A stretch of 39,700 nucleotides of DNA from Candidatus Desulfolinea nitratireducens. GTDB taxonomy: Bacteria; Chloroflexota; Anaerolineae; Anaerolineales; Villigracilaceae. Position numbers and translations under genes: made by a program. Positions within the stretch are counted from its first letter, which is position 1; each line of letters begins with the position of its first letter. The stretch is from positions 1 to 39,700 of the forward strand of contig JACNJN010000145.1 in assembly GCA_014382535.1 (NCBI GenBank), in the 5' to 3' direction. This document shows positions 1 to 7,377 of this stretch, piece by piece. The notes beneath the pieces are model-generated. The model searched no databases and was not told the DNA's origin. It saw nothing but the letters and a program-made list of their open reading frames with translations.

Positions 1-1725
1 CTCACTGCTCTTGAAAACGTTGCACTGCCCCTGATGCTTGGCGGTGTGCCCATTGCTGAACGACATGAACGTGCCGCGGATCTGCTCAAGCGCGTTGGCC
101 TGGATCATCGCCTGGATCATCGCCCGACGGAAATGTCTGGCGGCGAACAGCAAAGGGCAGCCATTGCCCGAGCCCTGGTTAATAACCCAAAATTGGTTTT
201 GGCAGATGAACCAACCGGGAATTTGGATTCATCTACGGGGGACGAGGTCATGCAGCTCCTGCGCAAGCTCAATGCGGAGAGTGGTGTGACATTAATTGTG
301 GTTACTCATGATCCGGAAGTAGCTGCCTACGCAGATCGGATCGTGCATTTACGCGACGGGGGCGTTGATCGAATTGAAGTTAGCAAAGCCGCTCCAGCCA
401 AAAATCGACTGGTTGATCATAAGCAACCAGAGTTGAAACTGAACGGTGGGCTGTCTTTTCGTGATCTGGCACGAACGGCCTGGGAGAATTTGCTTCGCCG
501 TCCGGTGCGCAATATATTAACTGCTGCAGGCGTGCTGATCGGGATCGTTACTTTGGTAGCCATGGTTTCCTTCGGTGTGGGCGTGCAGGAGGAAGTCAAT
601 CGTAATTTTGAAGCGCTGGGCCTGGAAAATGTAATTATCTCCCCGACCTTTCCGGAAGAAGATGCCTTTGATCCCTTTGGGATTGCTGAACCGGAAAAAC
701 CAATTACCTCAGAAACTATCGCGGCATTTAGAAACCTGCCTGAAGTGCAGTCTGTGACGCCAATATTAAATTTGCCACGTAATATGGAAATCAGTCTGTC
801 TTATGGGGAAAAGGCACTTCCGATCAGATTGTCTGGAGAATTCGATCACGGCCCGGGTGGGCCGGGAATGCCCGCCCCCCCGGAGATGCTGGTGGGTGTC
901 CCGTTGGGTGAAGGTGATACGCAGGGTTTGACTCTGATCGAGGGTCTGGCCGATCAACTGATCGAGGATACTGCGCTGGAGTATGGAGACCTGGTAAATC
1001 AACCAGTTACGTTGACCATCCGCCTGCCGCGTGGCGAGACCAAAGAATTCAAGTCTCAGATAGCAGGGGTAGAGTTTGGAAGAGGGTCCAATACTATCGA
1101 GTTAGGTCTGGCCGAACGGACGGAGATCAAAGCCTGGTGGTATGGACGGTCGGACACATTGGAGACAGACGGCTATGATATGCTGATAGTACGCGCAGTT
1201 GACCAATTGAAAGTACCGGCCATTCTTGAAACCGCCGAGAGCATGGAACTGGAGGCGCAATCTTTGGGCACCATCCTTGAGCTTGCCAACCGCGTTTTAG
1301 CCATCATGCAAGCCTTACTTGGATCGGTGGGAGGTCTGGCACTTCTGGTTGCAACCCTCGGTGTAGCCAACACCATGATGATGGCCATTTACGAACGCAC
1401 GCGTGAGATCGGTGTGCTAAAAGCCTTGGGTGCGACCAGCCGCGAAGTACGCCGCATGTTCACTGCAGACGCAGTCCTCCTGGGCATCATCGGCGGAGTG
1501 GTGGGGGTTATTCTGGGAACGCTGTTGGGCCGCCTGGTCGATTGGATCGGACATCTGTACCTGGAATCCGAAGGGGTGATCGGGATCGGACAAATGTCAA
1601 TCGTGCCTCCCTGGCTGGCGATCGGAGCACTGGTTTTTGCTGGTTTAATCGGCGTGCTGGGTGGGCTGTACCCGGCAGCGCGAGCTGCCCGGCTTGACCC
1701 GGTGGAGGCCCTCAAACATGAATGA
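1..1725 (+). CDS. MacB-like ABC transporter, fused ATPase-permease (5' end outside window)
   Basis: The reading frame is open from base 1, so the gene starts upstream; the track's ATG at 34 is internal. The visible N-terminal part is the second half of an ABC ATPase of the LolD/MacB type, with signature [15 protein letters not shown], Walker [13 protein letters not shown] and switch His in VVTHD; Walker A lies outside the window. After a linker, a first membrane segment ([21 protein letters not shown]) leads into a roughly 230-residue extracytoplasmic MacB core domain. A C-terminal FtsX-type domain follows, with three membrane helices and the cytoplasmic motif [14 protein letters not shown]. 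The family uses ATP hydrolysis mechanically to move lipoproteins, antibiotics or peptides at the outer face of the membrane. Fusion of ATPase and permease is the MacB arrangement. The substrate cannot be told. The gene ends before a strong terminator, so it is separate from the ECF genes downstream. Confidence 0.9.
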   Translation, partial: LTALENVALPLMLGGVPIAERHERAADLLKRVGLDHRLDHRPTEMSGGEQQRAAIARALVNNPKLVLADEPTGNLDSSTGDEVMQLLRKLNAESGVTLIVVTHDPEVAAYADRIVHLRDGGVDRIEVSKAAPAKNRLVDHKQPELKLNGGLSFRDLARTAWENLLRRPVRNILTAAGVLIGIVTLVAMVSFGVGVQEEVNRNFEALGLENVIISPTFPEEDAFDPFGIAEPEKPITSETIAAFRNLPEVQSVTPILNLPRNMEISLSYGEKALPIRLSGEFDHGPGGPGMPAPPEMLVGVPLGEGDTQGLTLIEGLADQLIEDTALEYGDLVNQPVTLTIRLPRGETKEFKSQIAGVEFGRGSNTIELGLAERTEIKAWWYGRSDTLETDGYDMLIVRAVDQLKVPAILETAESMELEAQSLGTILELANRVLAIMQALLGSVGGLALLVATLGVANTMMMAIYERTREIGVLKALGATSREVRRMFTADAVLLGIIGGVVGVILGTLLGRLVDWIGHLYLESEGVIGIGQMSIVPPWLAIGALVFAGLIGVLGGLYPAARAARLDPVEALKHE

Positions 1726-1763
1726 GAATTGATTTTTTCTGATCCGCTTTGGATCACTACACA

Positions 1764-1800
1764 CAATCATGGCTTTCAACCAGGAAGCCATGATTGTTTT
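1764..1800 (+). terminator. Rho-independent terminator after the MacB-like gene
   Basis: A perfect 12-bp inverted repeat, CAATCATGGCTT (1764-1775) and AAGCCATGATTG (1785-1796), with a 9-nt loop, is followed directly by TTTT. It lies about 40 bases after the stop codon of the upstream gene and is the clearest intrinsic terminator in the window. Confidence 0.85.
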
Positions 1801-1812
1801 ATATACAGAGTA

Positions 1813-1921
1813 GGACTTACGCATTTTTATAGTCCTGGTCCCAATGCTCTGCGTTGGGGGTGTTGGAGACAAGCTACAATGAAGAGTGTTGCAGCGAGAA
1901 AAAAGTATTTGGCGTAAGTCC
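1813..1921. repeat. MITE-like element with 10-bp terminal inverted repeats
   Basis: GGACTTACGC (1813-1822) is exactly complementary to GCGTAAGTCC (1912-1921), bounding a segment of about 109 bp with no coding capacity. Small elements of this form are usually non-autonomous transposon derivatives or the joined ends of a decayed insertion sequence. I see no convincing target-site duplication at the edges. It sits between the upstream terminator and the promoter of the ECF genes. Family assignment needs a genome-wide search. Confidence 0.5.
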
Positions 1922-1931
1922 CGCAGGGTTC

Positions 1932-1960
1932 TTGCATTTATTTGAAATGCTGCATATAAT
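1932..1960 (+). promoter_or_regulatory. Predicted sigma70-type promoter of the ECF transporter genes
   Basis: The -35-like TTGCAT (1932-1937) is separated by 17 bp from a consensus -10 TATAAT (1955-1960). The start of transcription is expected near 1966-1968, just before the palindrome at 1970-1985. This is the only good promoter between the upstream terminator and the S-component gene. Confidence 0.6.
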
Positions 1961-1969
1961 AATATAGAT

Positions 1970-1985
1970 GTCTATACTTATAGAC
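1970..1985. promoter_or_regulatory. Perfect palindromic operator, probably for the GntR/HutC-type regulator
   Basis: GTCTATA-ct-TATAGAC is a perfect inverted repeat with 7-bp arms and a 2-bp centre, placed right at the expected +1 of the promoter at 1932-1960. The left half contains GTCTATAC, which fits the GTnTAnAC core known for the HutC branch of the GntR family. The only regulator in this gene group is the HutC-type protein encoded at 6318-7097. Assignment to that protein is an inference from position and motif type. Confidence 0.55.
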
Positions 1986-2049
1986 CTTTGTTGACCGGAT
2001 TTCTTTTTCTCATCAGGTCAATATCAACAACCTTTTTATTAAGGAGATC

Positions 2050-2577
2050 ATGAAGATGACGACTGAAGTTAGTGAAGAGGCAACACCCCAGGTAAATACT
2101 TTCTGGACCCCCCGACGAGTAGCCCGAATGGCTATTTTCATCGCACTGGCCGCTGTTGGTGCATTGATCAAGTTCCCAAGCCCTACAGGCACGGTAGCCC
2201 TTGATTCTGCGCCAGGTTATTTCTCAGCAATATCTTTTGGTTGGCTCGAAGGTGGTATCGTTTCAGCATTTGGTCATATCCTGACAGCTGCCAGCACGGG
2301 TTTCCCCCTTGGTCTTGTAATCCATCTGATTATAGCTGCCGAGCAATTCCTTTGGGCTGCCATCTTCTGGTTTGTAAAAGAGAAAGTCAATATTTGGGTG
2401 GCGATCATTGTGGCTGCTTTCTGTAATGGTGTTCTGGGCGCTCTGATCGTGCTCCCGATGGGCGGCGTTGGTCTGTATATTTCTCTGCTCCCCGGACTTC
2501 TTGTAGGATCAGCAGTAAATATAATTCTGGCAGCATTGGCTTATCTTAGCATCTCGAAAAGCGGTTTGCTCAAATAA
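2050..2577 (+). CDS. ECF transporter S component (substrate-binding membrane subunit), CblT-like
   Basis: A small integral membrane protein of 175 residues with about five or six hydrophobic helices, the size and shape of ECF-transporter S components, which bind a vitamin or its precursor and dock on the EcfA/EcfT energy module. The first helix carries a start rich in Arg and Ala (RRVARMAIFIALAAVGALIK). It is followed by PSPTGTVALDSAPGYF, a stretch I associate with the S-component group called CblT (proposed alpha-ribazole/dimethylbenzimidazole uptake). That substrate call is from memory and is tentative. AAGGAG at 2041-2046 lies only 3 bases before ATG 2050 but 9 before ATG 2056, so translation may start at the second methionine codon. 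The ATPase and T-component genes follow after 190-210 bp that hold two palindromic repeats. Confidence 0.8.
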   Translation: MKMTTEVSEEATPQVNTFWTPRRVARMAIFIALAAVGALIKFPSPTGTVALDSAPGYFSAISFGWLEGGIVSAFGHILTAASTGFPLGLVIHLIIAAEQFLWAAIFWFVKEKVNIWVAIIVAAFCNGVLGALIVLPMGGVGLYISLLPGLLVGSAVNIILAALAYLSISKSGLLK

Positions 2578-2609
2578 TTTCTGTCAGATGAACTGATAAG
2601 CTTTAATAT

Positions 2610-2690
2610 CTATCCTAAAGATATCCCGTAGTGGCGACTTTAGTCGCTCTTTACGGCTGAAGCTGTTACTACAAAAGAATTTTAGGATAG
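2610..2690. repeat. Nested palindromic repeat between S-component and ATPase genes (first of two)
   Basis: Outer arms CTATCCTAAA (2610-2619) and TTTAGGATAG (2681-2690) pair perfectly. Inside are GTAGT (2628-2632) with ACTAC (2668-2672), and the tight palindrome GCGACT-tt-AGTCGC (2634-2647). The layered stems suggest an extragenic palindromic element or a structured RNA in the operon's intercistronic region. There is no T-run after the stem, so it does not look like a normal terminator. Confidence 0.55.
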
Positions 2691-2708
2691 GTTATTAATC
2701 TAAATCAG

Positions 2709-2758
2709 GCGACTATTGTAAAGATGGGTCGACCCATGTAGAAGGACGCAATAGTCGC
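2709..2758. repeat. Nested palindromic repeat between S-component and ATPase genes (second of two)
   Basis: Outer arms GCGACTATTG (2709-2718) and CAATAGTCGC (2749-2758) enclose the perfect palindrome ATGGGTCGACCCAT (2724-2737). The outer arm shares GCGACT/AGTCGC with the element just upstream, so the two may belong to one repeat family. It ends 28 bases before the ATPase start codon and could affect translation or mRNA stability of that gene. Confidence 0.55.
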
Positions 2759-2786
2759 TTGACATTTATTGCTTGATGAATCGCCC

Positions 2787-4520
2787 ATGTCGCTAAAACA
2801 AGTTTCCATCCAAAATGTCACTTATAGCTATCCGGAACAAGAAACTCCTGCTCTAAAGGATATTTCTCTCTCCGTGAATAGTGGCGAAGTCCTGGCGATC
2901 ATGGGACCTACTGGAGCAGGAAAAACAACCCTGGCCCTGCTATTAAATGGTCTTATTCCCCAGTTTTACGAAGGAAGATATGTTGGGAACGTGACCATCA
3001 ATGGTCTCTCCACAAATAGCCACAGCATTCAGGATTTGGTCGAACATATTGGGCTGGTCTTGCAGGACCCGGAAACGCAGATTTTTGGGATCACTGTTTT
3101 TGAAGACACAGCTTTTGGCCCCAGCAATCTTGGGTATCCTAGAGAGAAAATTTTTTCAGAAGTGGAGGAAGCCCTCTCCAGGGTCAGATTATCAGGCTTT
3201 GAAGATCGCCTGACAAGCACCTTGTCGGGTGGGGAGAAGCAACGCCTGGCTATTGCGGGTGTCCTGGCAATGCAGCCGGAAATACTTGTATTGGATGAAC
3301 CAACCTCTGAGCTGGATTCCTTTGGAAGAGTGGAAATAATCGATGCAGTTCAGCATTTGCGATCCCGTCATCAAACCACGGTCATCTTAATCGACCATGA
3401 AGTTGAGAGCGTGATCGAGCTGGCAGATCGAGTTGCTGTCATCATAGATGGCAAAGTTGCCTGGCTTGGAGACCCAAGGGAACTATTTCGAAACGCCAGA
3501 TTGACAAAAGAATTTTCAATCCGCCCGCCAAAAATGTTTAATTTGTGGCAAGGCTTGGCGGATGCGGGGTTGGTACATGAAAAAGAAGAGATGCTTACTG
3601 TCGACAATGCTGAAGCAGTTCTTCGCGAAATTATGCGCGGGAAAAAATTTCTTCCCCAACCTGGTATCAACCCCAAGGTTGAGGAAGAAACGAGGCATCC
3701 GATCATTGAGATAGATGGACTTTGTCACACCTATCCCACTGGCGTAGAGGCGCTTTCGGGGGTTTCATGCTCGATCCGTCAAGGAGAGCTGATTGCCGTC
3801 ATCGGGCAAAATGGTGCCGGAAAAAGTACCCTTGTCAAGCATTTGAATGGACTTCTGCAACCCTCTTCAGGCTCCATCAAAGTAAAGGGCGTCGATACAA
3901 GATCTGCCAGTGTGCATGAATTGGCTCATCAAATTGGATACGTCTTCCAAAATCCTGACCACCAGATATTTTCAATGACGGTTGAGGATGAATTGCGTTA
4001 TGGGCTAAAAAACCTGGGGTTGAGCGAAGCAGATCATGAGGCTCGCCTGACAGAGGCATTGGAATTCGTCGGTTTGCAAGATCAACGGGATCGTCACCCA
4101 TTTTCATTGGGAAAGGGAGAACGTCAAAAAGTAGCCGTAGCCTCAATCCTTGCCATCGCCCCTCCGGTGATCTGTATCGATGAACCCACGACCGGTCTGG
4201 ATTGGACGGAAAAAATACAAATGATGGAATTGATCCAAAAGGTGCACCAGAAAGGACATACGGTCATCATGATAACGCACGATATGGACCTTGTGGCAGA
4301 ATACGCTCAACGTGTCCTGCTGGTCAGCCAGGGAGAAATACTCCTGGATGACACTCCGTCACGGATATTTTCGGAGGCAGACCTGCTCCGAAAAAGCCAT
4401 ATCATCCCCCCGGCAGTTTCGCAGCTTGCTGAAAGATTGGGCGACCTTGATTGTCCTGGAACGATTTGCACAATTTCGCAGATGATGGATGCAATCACGA
4501 CCTTGTTAAGGGTCAGTTGA
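2787..4520 (+). CDS. ECF transporter ATPase, two ATPase domains fused in one chain
   Basis: A 577-residue cytoplasmic protein that joins both nucleotide-binding subunits of an ECF importer (EcfA1 plus EcfA2, the YkoD-like arrangement). Domain 1 has Walker A GPTGAGKTT near residue 40, signature LSGGEKQRLAIAG and Walker B ILVLDEPTSELD. Domain 2 has Walker A GQNGAGKST near residue 340 and Walker B VICIDEPTTGLDW. Its signature is the altered FSLGKGERQKVAVAS instead of LSGGQ, so the two sites may not be equivalent. The track starts at TTG 2769; ATG 2787 (MSLKQVSIQNVTYSY) is preferred because it begins directly at the domain fold. The gene ends 3 bases before the T component, so the two are translationally linked. 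Confidence 0.92.
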   Translation: MSLKQVSIQNVTYSYPEQETPALKDISLSVNSGEVLAIMGPTGAGKTTLALLLNGLIPQFYEGRYVGNVTINGLSTNSHSIQDLVEHIGLVLQDPETQIFGITVFEDTAFGPSNLGYPREKIFSEVEEALSRVRLSGFEDRLTSTLSGGEKQRLAIAGVLAMQPEILVLDEPTSELDSFGRVEIIDAVQHLRSRHQTTVILIDHEVESVIELADRVAVIIDGKVAWLGDPRELFRNARLTKEFSIRPPKMFNLWQGLADAGLVHEKEEMLTVDNAEAVLREIMRGKKFLPQPGINPKVEEETRHPIIEIDGLCHTYPTGVEALSGVSCSIRQGELIAVIGQNGAGKSTLVKHLNGLLQPSSGSIKVKGVDTRSASVHELAHQIGYVFQNPDHQIFSMTVEDELRYGLKNLGLSEADHEARLTEALEFVGLQDQRDRHPFSLGKGERQKVAVASILAIAPPVICIDEPTTGLDWTEKIQMMELIQKVHQKGHTVIMITHDMDLVAEYAQRVLLVSQGEILLDDTPSRIFSEADLLRKSHIIPPAVSQLAERLGDLDCPGTICTISQMMDAITTLLRVS

Positions 4521-4523
4521 CCG

Positions 4524-5324
4524 ATGTTTGAATATTTCCCCGGAAACAGTTTGCTGCACAAACTGGATGTGCGCACAAAGACAATCGGTTTTCTGGTCCT
4601 GACCCTATTATCCTTTATATTCAAATCACCATTGGTCAACCTTTTTTTTACCTTTTTATCAGTGATTTTGGCCTTATATAGCGGGATTTCCATTAGATCA
4701 ATTATTGGCAAGCTTAAACCATTGCTCACTGTTTTTATTTTTATTATCTTATTGACGGGATTTAGTTATTCTCCAACCTGGTTCAAAACGCCAGTGGCTC
4801 AGCAGGTTTTCTTATCGATCTCTGACACAATTTTCCTGACGTTGGGTGGTTTTTTATTTGGGATTAGTTTACTGTTGAGAATTATTACCATGGTGATCAC
4901 TACCTCTGTCCTGATATATTCCACACCTTTGGATGATTTTCTGCAATTTCTTCAAAAAATGTCCATGCCCTACCAAATGGCATTTGTTTTGACAACTGCA
5001 ATTCGTTTCGTACCGACGATGGAAGAGAAAACGAATGCCATTCTTGATGCCCAAAGAGCACGTGGAACTCAAATTGGAAAAGGAAAATTTTTCCAGCGTA
5101 TCCGAACCTTTGTACCGGTTGTGATTCCGATGCTGGTCATAGCAGTAAGAATGTCTGAAAATCTGGCGGTGGGAATGTTGAACCGTGGCTATGGCGCGCG
5201 TTTTAAAGTAACCCCCCTAAAAGAGATCCAACTTGCGGGCCTTGATTATATGCTGATCGGAATTTTCCTGATTATAATTTCGTTGGGAATATATCTAAGT
5301 AGGCTTGGGTTTGGTACGCTTTAA
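4524..5324 (+). CDS. ecfT: ECF transporter T component (EcfT, transmembrane coupling subunit)
   Basis: A 266-residue membrane protein that couples the ATPases to the S component. It has several hydrophobic helices in the first 130 residues (for example TVFIFIILLTGFSY). The long cytoplasmic coupling region contains the two Ala-Arg-Gly-type motifs typical of EcfT, AQRARG and LNRGYG, which contact the ATPase grooves. A last membrane helix lies at the C terminus. Its start is 3 bases after the ATPase stop and it ends 17 bases before the PfkB kinase, so it is one operon with both. Length and motif order are normal for the family. Confidence 0.92.
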   Translation: MFEYFPGNSLLHKLDVRTKTIGFLVLTLLSFIFKSPLVNLFFTFLSVILALYSGISIRSIIGKLKPLLTVFIFIILLTGFSYSPTWFKTPVAQQVFLSISDTIFLTLGGFLFGISLLLRIITMVITTSVLIYSTPLDDFLQFLQKMSMPYQMAFVLTTAIRFVPTMEEKTNAILDAQRARGTQIGKGKFFQRIRTFVPVVIPMLVIAVRMSENLAVGMLNRGYGARFKVTPLKEIQLAGLDYMLIGIFLIIISLGIYLSRLGFGTL

Positions 5325-5341
5325 CGGAATAGGATTATTTT

Positions 5342-6271
5342 ATGGATTTTGATATAGTCACTTTTGGCGACCTGGTCACGGATATATATTTACCAATCCC
5401 TCAATTACCGGTAAATCCGAAGGATATTCAAATAGCACATCAAATCTCCACCGAGCCGGGAGGAGCGGGAAATTTTTTGATCATGGCAGAACGCCTGGGT
5501 TTGCATACGGCGGCCCTGGGAAGTGTGGGTGACGATCTGTACGGAAATCTTTCGATGAAAAAATTACAAGGGGAAGGGATTGATATCAGTAGTGTCAATA
5601 TCGTTACTGGTAAAAGCACAACCCTAATTATAGTTTTAATCGATGATGCCGGAGAACATGCTTTTCTGGGCGCATTGGGCACGGTTCAGGTAACGGAAAT
5701 TGAAAATTCCTTTATCGAAAAGATTGAACGATCAAAAGCGCTTTTTACAAATGGATATGCCTTTCTGGAATCTTCTCCGCCAGAACTTGTCGTCGAGCTA
5801 ATGAAGCAATTCAGGCTGAATAACAAATTGGTCTTTTTCGACCCCGGCCCACAAATCCATCAGGTGGATGGGAAACTGATGAAGATGGCCTTTGCCCAGG
5901 CGGACTATTTGCTCCTGACTCAAGAGGAGGCTGCTACCCTTGTGGATGCCGATTCTGCCGAAGAGATCGCTCATAAACTGCTAAACCTGGGTCCAAAGCT
6001 CGTTGTCCTTAAAATGGGGGCAGAGGGCTCTCTGGTAGTCACGCCACAAGCTTCCATAAAAACCCCCGCTTTTTCTGTTGATATTCGCGATTCGACCGGT
6101 TGTGGTGATGCATTTGATGCGGCATTTGCTTATGGTATTATCAACAATATGCCCCTCGGTGAAATAAGCAAACTTGCAAATGCTGCTGGTGGGGCCACGG
6201 TTTCCAGGATCGGTGCTGGCACGGGTCTTCCGCCCAAGTCAGAGATCGAAAACCTTCTGAAGAAAATCTGA
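5342..6271 (+). CDS. PfkB-family carbohydrate/nucleoside kinase linked to the ECF transporter
   Basis: A 309-residue ribokinase-fold protein that would phosphorylate a sugar or nucleoside with ATP. The N-terminal substrate-binding glycine motif is visible (EPGGAGNFLIMAERLG). The C-terminal PfkB signature DSTGCGDAFDAAFAYG contains the anion hole and catalytic base (Asp256). It lies 17 bases after ecfT in the same transcription unit, so its likely job is to trap the molecule brought in by the ECF transporter as its phosphate. If the S component is truly CblT-like, the substrate could be alpha-ribazole or another nucleoside. Known alpha-ribazole kinases (CblS) belong to a different fold, so this would be a replacement. 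The substrate is not provable from the sequence. Confidence 0.88.
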   Translation: MDFDIVTFGDLVTDIYLPIPQLPVNPKDIQIAHQISTEPGGAGNFLIMAERLGLHTAALGSVGDDLYGNLSMKKLQGEGIDISSVNIVTGKSTTLIIVLIDDAGEHAFLGALGTVQVTEIENSFIEKIERSKALFTNGYAFLESSPPELVVELMKQFRLNNKLVFFDPGPQIHQVDGKLMKMAFAQADYLLLTQEEAATLVDADSAEEIAHKLLNLGPKLVVLKMGAEGSLVVTPQASIKTPAFSVDIRDSTGCGDAFDAAFAYGIINNMPLGEISKLANAAGGATVSRIGAGTGLPPKSEIENLLKKI

Positions 6272-6317
6272 TATTCAAATTTACCTGATCCTGTTCGAGT
6301 TATTGATGAGGGCATTG

Positions 6318-7097
6318 ATGATTGATAGAGAGTCTCCTGTTTCGCTTTACTATCAAATTGCAACTGATCTTCGCAGCCGCATCGCACGTGGTGAGTGGAC
6401 AGAAGAGATGCGGCTTCCTGGTGAAATTGATTTGGCAGGAGAGTATCAGGTCAGCCGGATGACTTTACGCCAGGCCTTGGCCTATTTGGAAAATGAAGGT
6501 ATTTTAATCCGCAAGAGGGGCGTAGGGACACTGATCAGAATCGATCCCAAGCGTGTTGGGACTCCCTTGAATTTCCCGATAAGTTTCTCACGACAAATGC
6601 GTGAATTGGGATTTTCTCCGACAGTCAAAGCTGTTCATGCAAAAATAATTTCAGATCCAACACCGGATATTATGACTAATCTCAACCTGGCAGAGAGCGA
6701 CCAAGTCGCTTCTTTCAAAAGATTATTCTTTGTAAATGAGCACCCGGTCGCAATTATCAACTCGATGCTACCGCATCACCTTTGCCCTGATATTATCAAC
6801 AATAAACTTTATCATGATTCTTTGACCGCAACGCTTGAAAAAACTTATGGCCTGTTTCCCGTACAAGTGGATCAACGACTGAGTGCTACTTTATTATCTT
6901 CAGAAGACGCTGATTTATTGAAAGCGAATCCAGGCTCCGCTATTTTTGAAATTACGACACGCTCTCACCTGGAAGATGGCAGAATTATTGAATTTGCTAA
7001 AACACTTTGTGTCGGGGATCGATTATCGCTCCACATCAATATCTCATCGTTGGATGAAAGTGGAAAAACGAAGTTTGAATATGTCGCAACCATATAA
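6318..7097 (+). CDS. GntR-family transcriptional regulator, HutC subfamily (UTRA effector domain)
   Basis: A repressor-type protein of 259 residues. Residues about 5-70 form the winged helix (YYQIATDLRSRIARGEW, LAGEYQVSRMTLRQALAYLE, RKRGVGTLI). The rest matches the UTRA effector-binding layout of the HutC branch, with LNFPISFSRQMRELGF and a C-terminal strand-rich region ending in EFAKTLCVGDR. Three possible starts exist: TTG 6303, ATG 6306 and ATG 6318. The last is chosen because GAGGG lies 5 bases before it. It closes the ECF-kinase operon after a 46-base gap. The palindrome at 1970-1985 in front of the operon is its likely target, which would make it a local, ligand-responsive autoregulator. 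Confidence 0.88.
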   Translation: MIDRESPVSLYYQIATDLRSRIARGEWTEEMRLPGEIDLAGEYQVSRMTLRQALAYLENEGILIRKRGVGTLIRIDPKRVGTPLNFPISFSRQMRELGFSPTVKAVHAKIISDPTPDIMTNLNLAESDQVASFKRLFFVNEHPVAIINSMLPHHLCPDIINNKLYHDSLTATLEKTYGLFPVQVDQRLSATLLSSEDADLLKANPGSAIFEITTRSHLEDGRIIEFAKTLCVGDRLSLHINISSLDESGKTKFEYVATI

Positions 7098-7220
7098 AAT
7101 CCTTGAAGAAAACTTTGTCAATATTATTTAAGTCAAATTTACGGAAGAGGCGCGCAGTGTACCTTTGATAAATGTGGTGTAGTGTTCTCAGGTGGTTGGG
7201 AGTGTCTAAATCAGTTGGTA

Positions 7221-7333
7221 CTGTCTTCGCGAGGAGGGCTTCCCGCACCTGTGGTGGGGCAGGTGTAGCCCGACGTGGCGATCTCCAACCCGGGGAGGGA
7301 GACTGCTTCGCGAAAAGATGCTCGCAGTGACGA
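7221..7333. repeat. Extragenic repeat, copy 1 (ends TGTCTTCGCGAGG ... GCTCGCAGTGACGAC)
   Basis: This non-coding block lies in the 280-bp gap after the GntR gene. It shares ordered sequence blocks with the element at 25775-25901: TGTCTT(C/T)GCGAGG at the start, GC(G/A)ATCTCC in the middle, GGAGACTGC, then CGCGAAAA or CGCAAAA, and a closing block with CTCGCA and GAC. The two ends are roughly complementary, as in folded extragenic palindromes. The remaining 7098-7220 and 7334-7377 hold nothing I can recognise. Confidence 0.6.
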
Positions 7334-7377
7334 CCAAGTTTTTACTCACCAAATTCTGCACTCCCGGCGGTTGATTT

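Noticed and set aside
1986-2049. Riboswitch or second operator in the leader of the ECF S component (TTGACC ... GGTCAA)
   Set aside because: Only 6-bp arms 20 bases apart in a short AT-rich leader; too weak to call.
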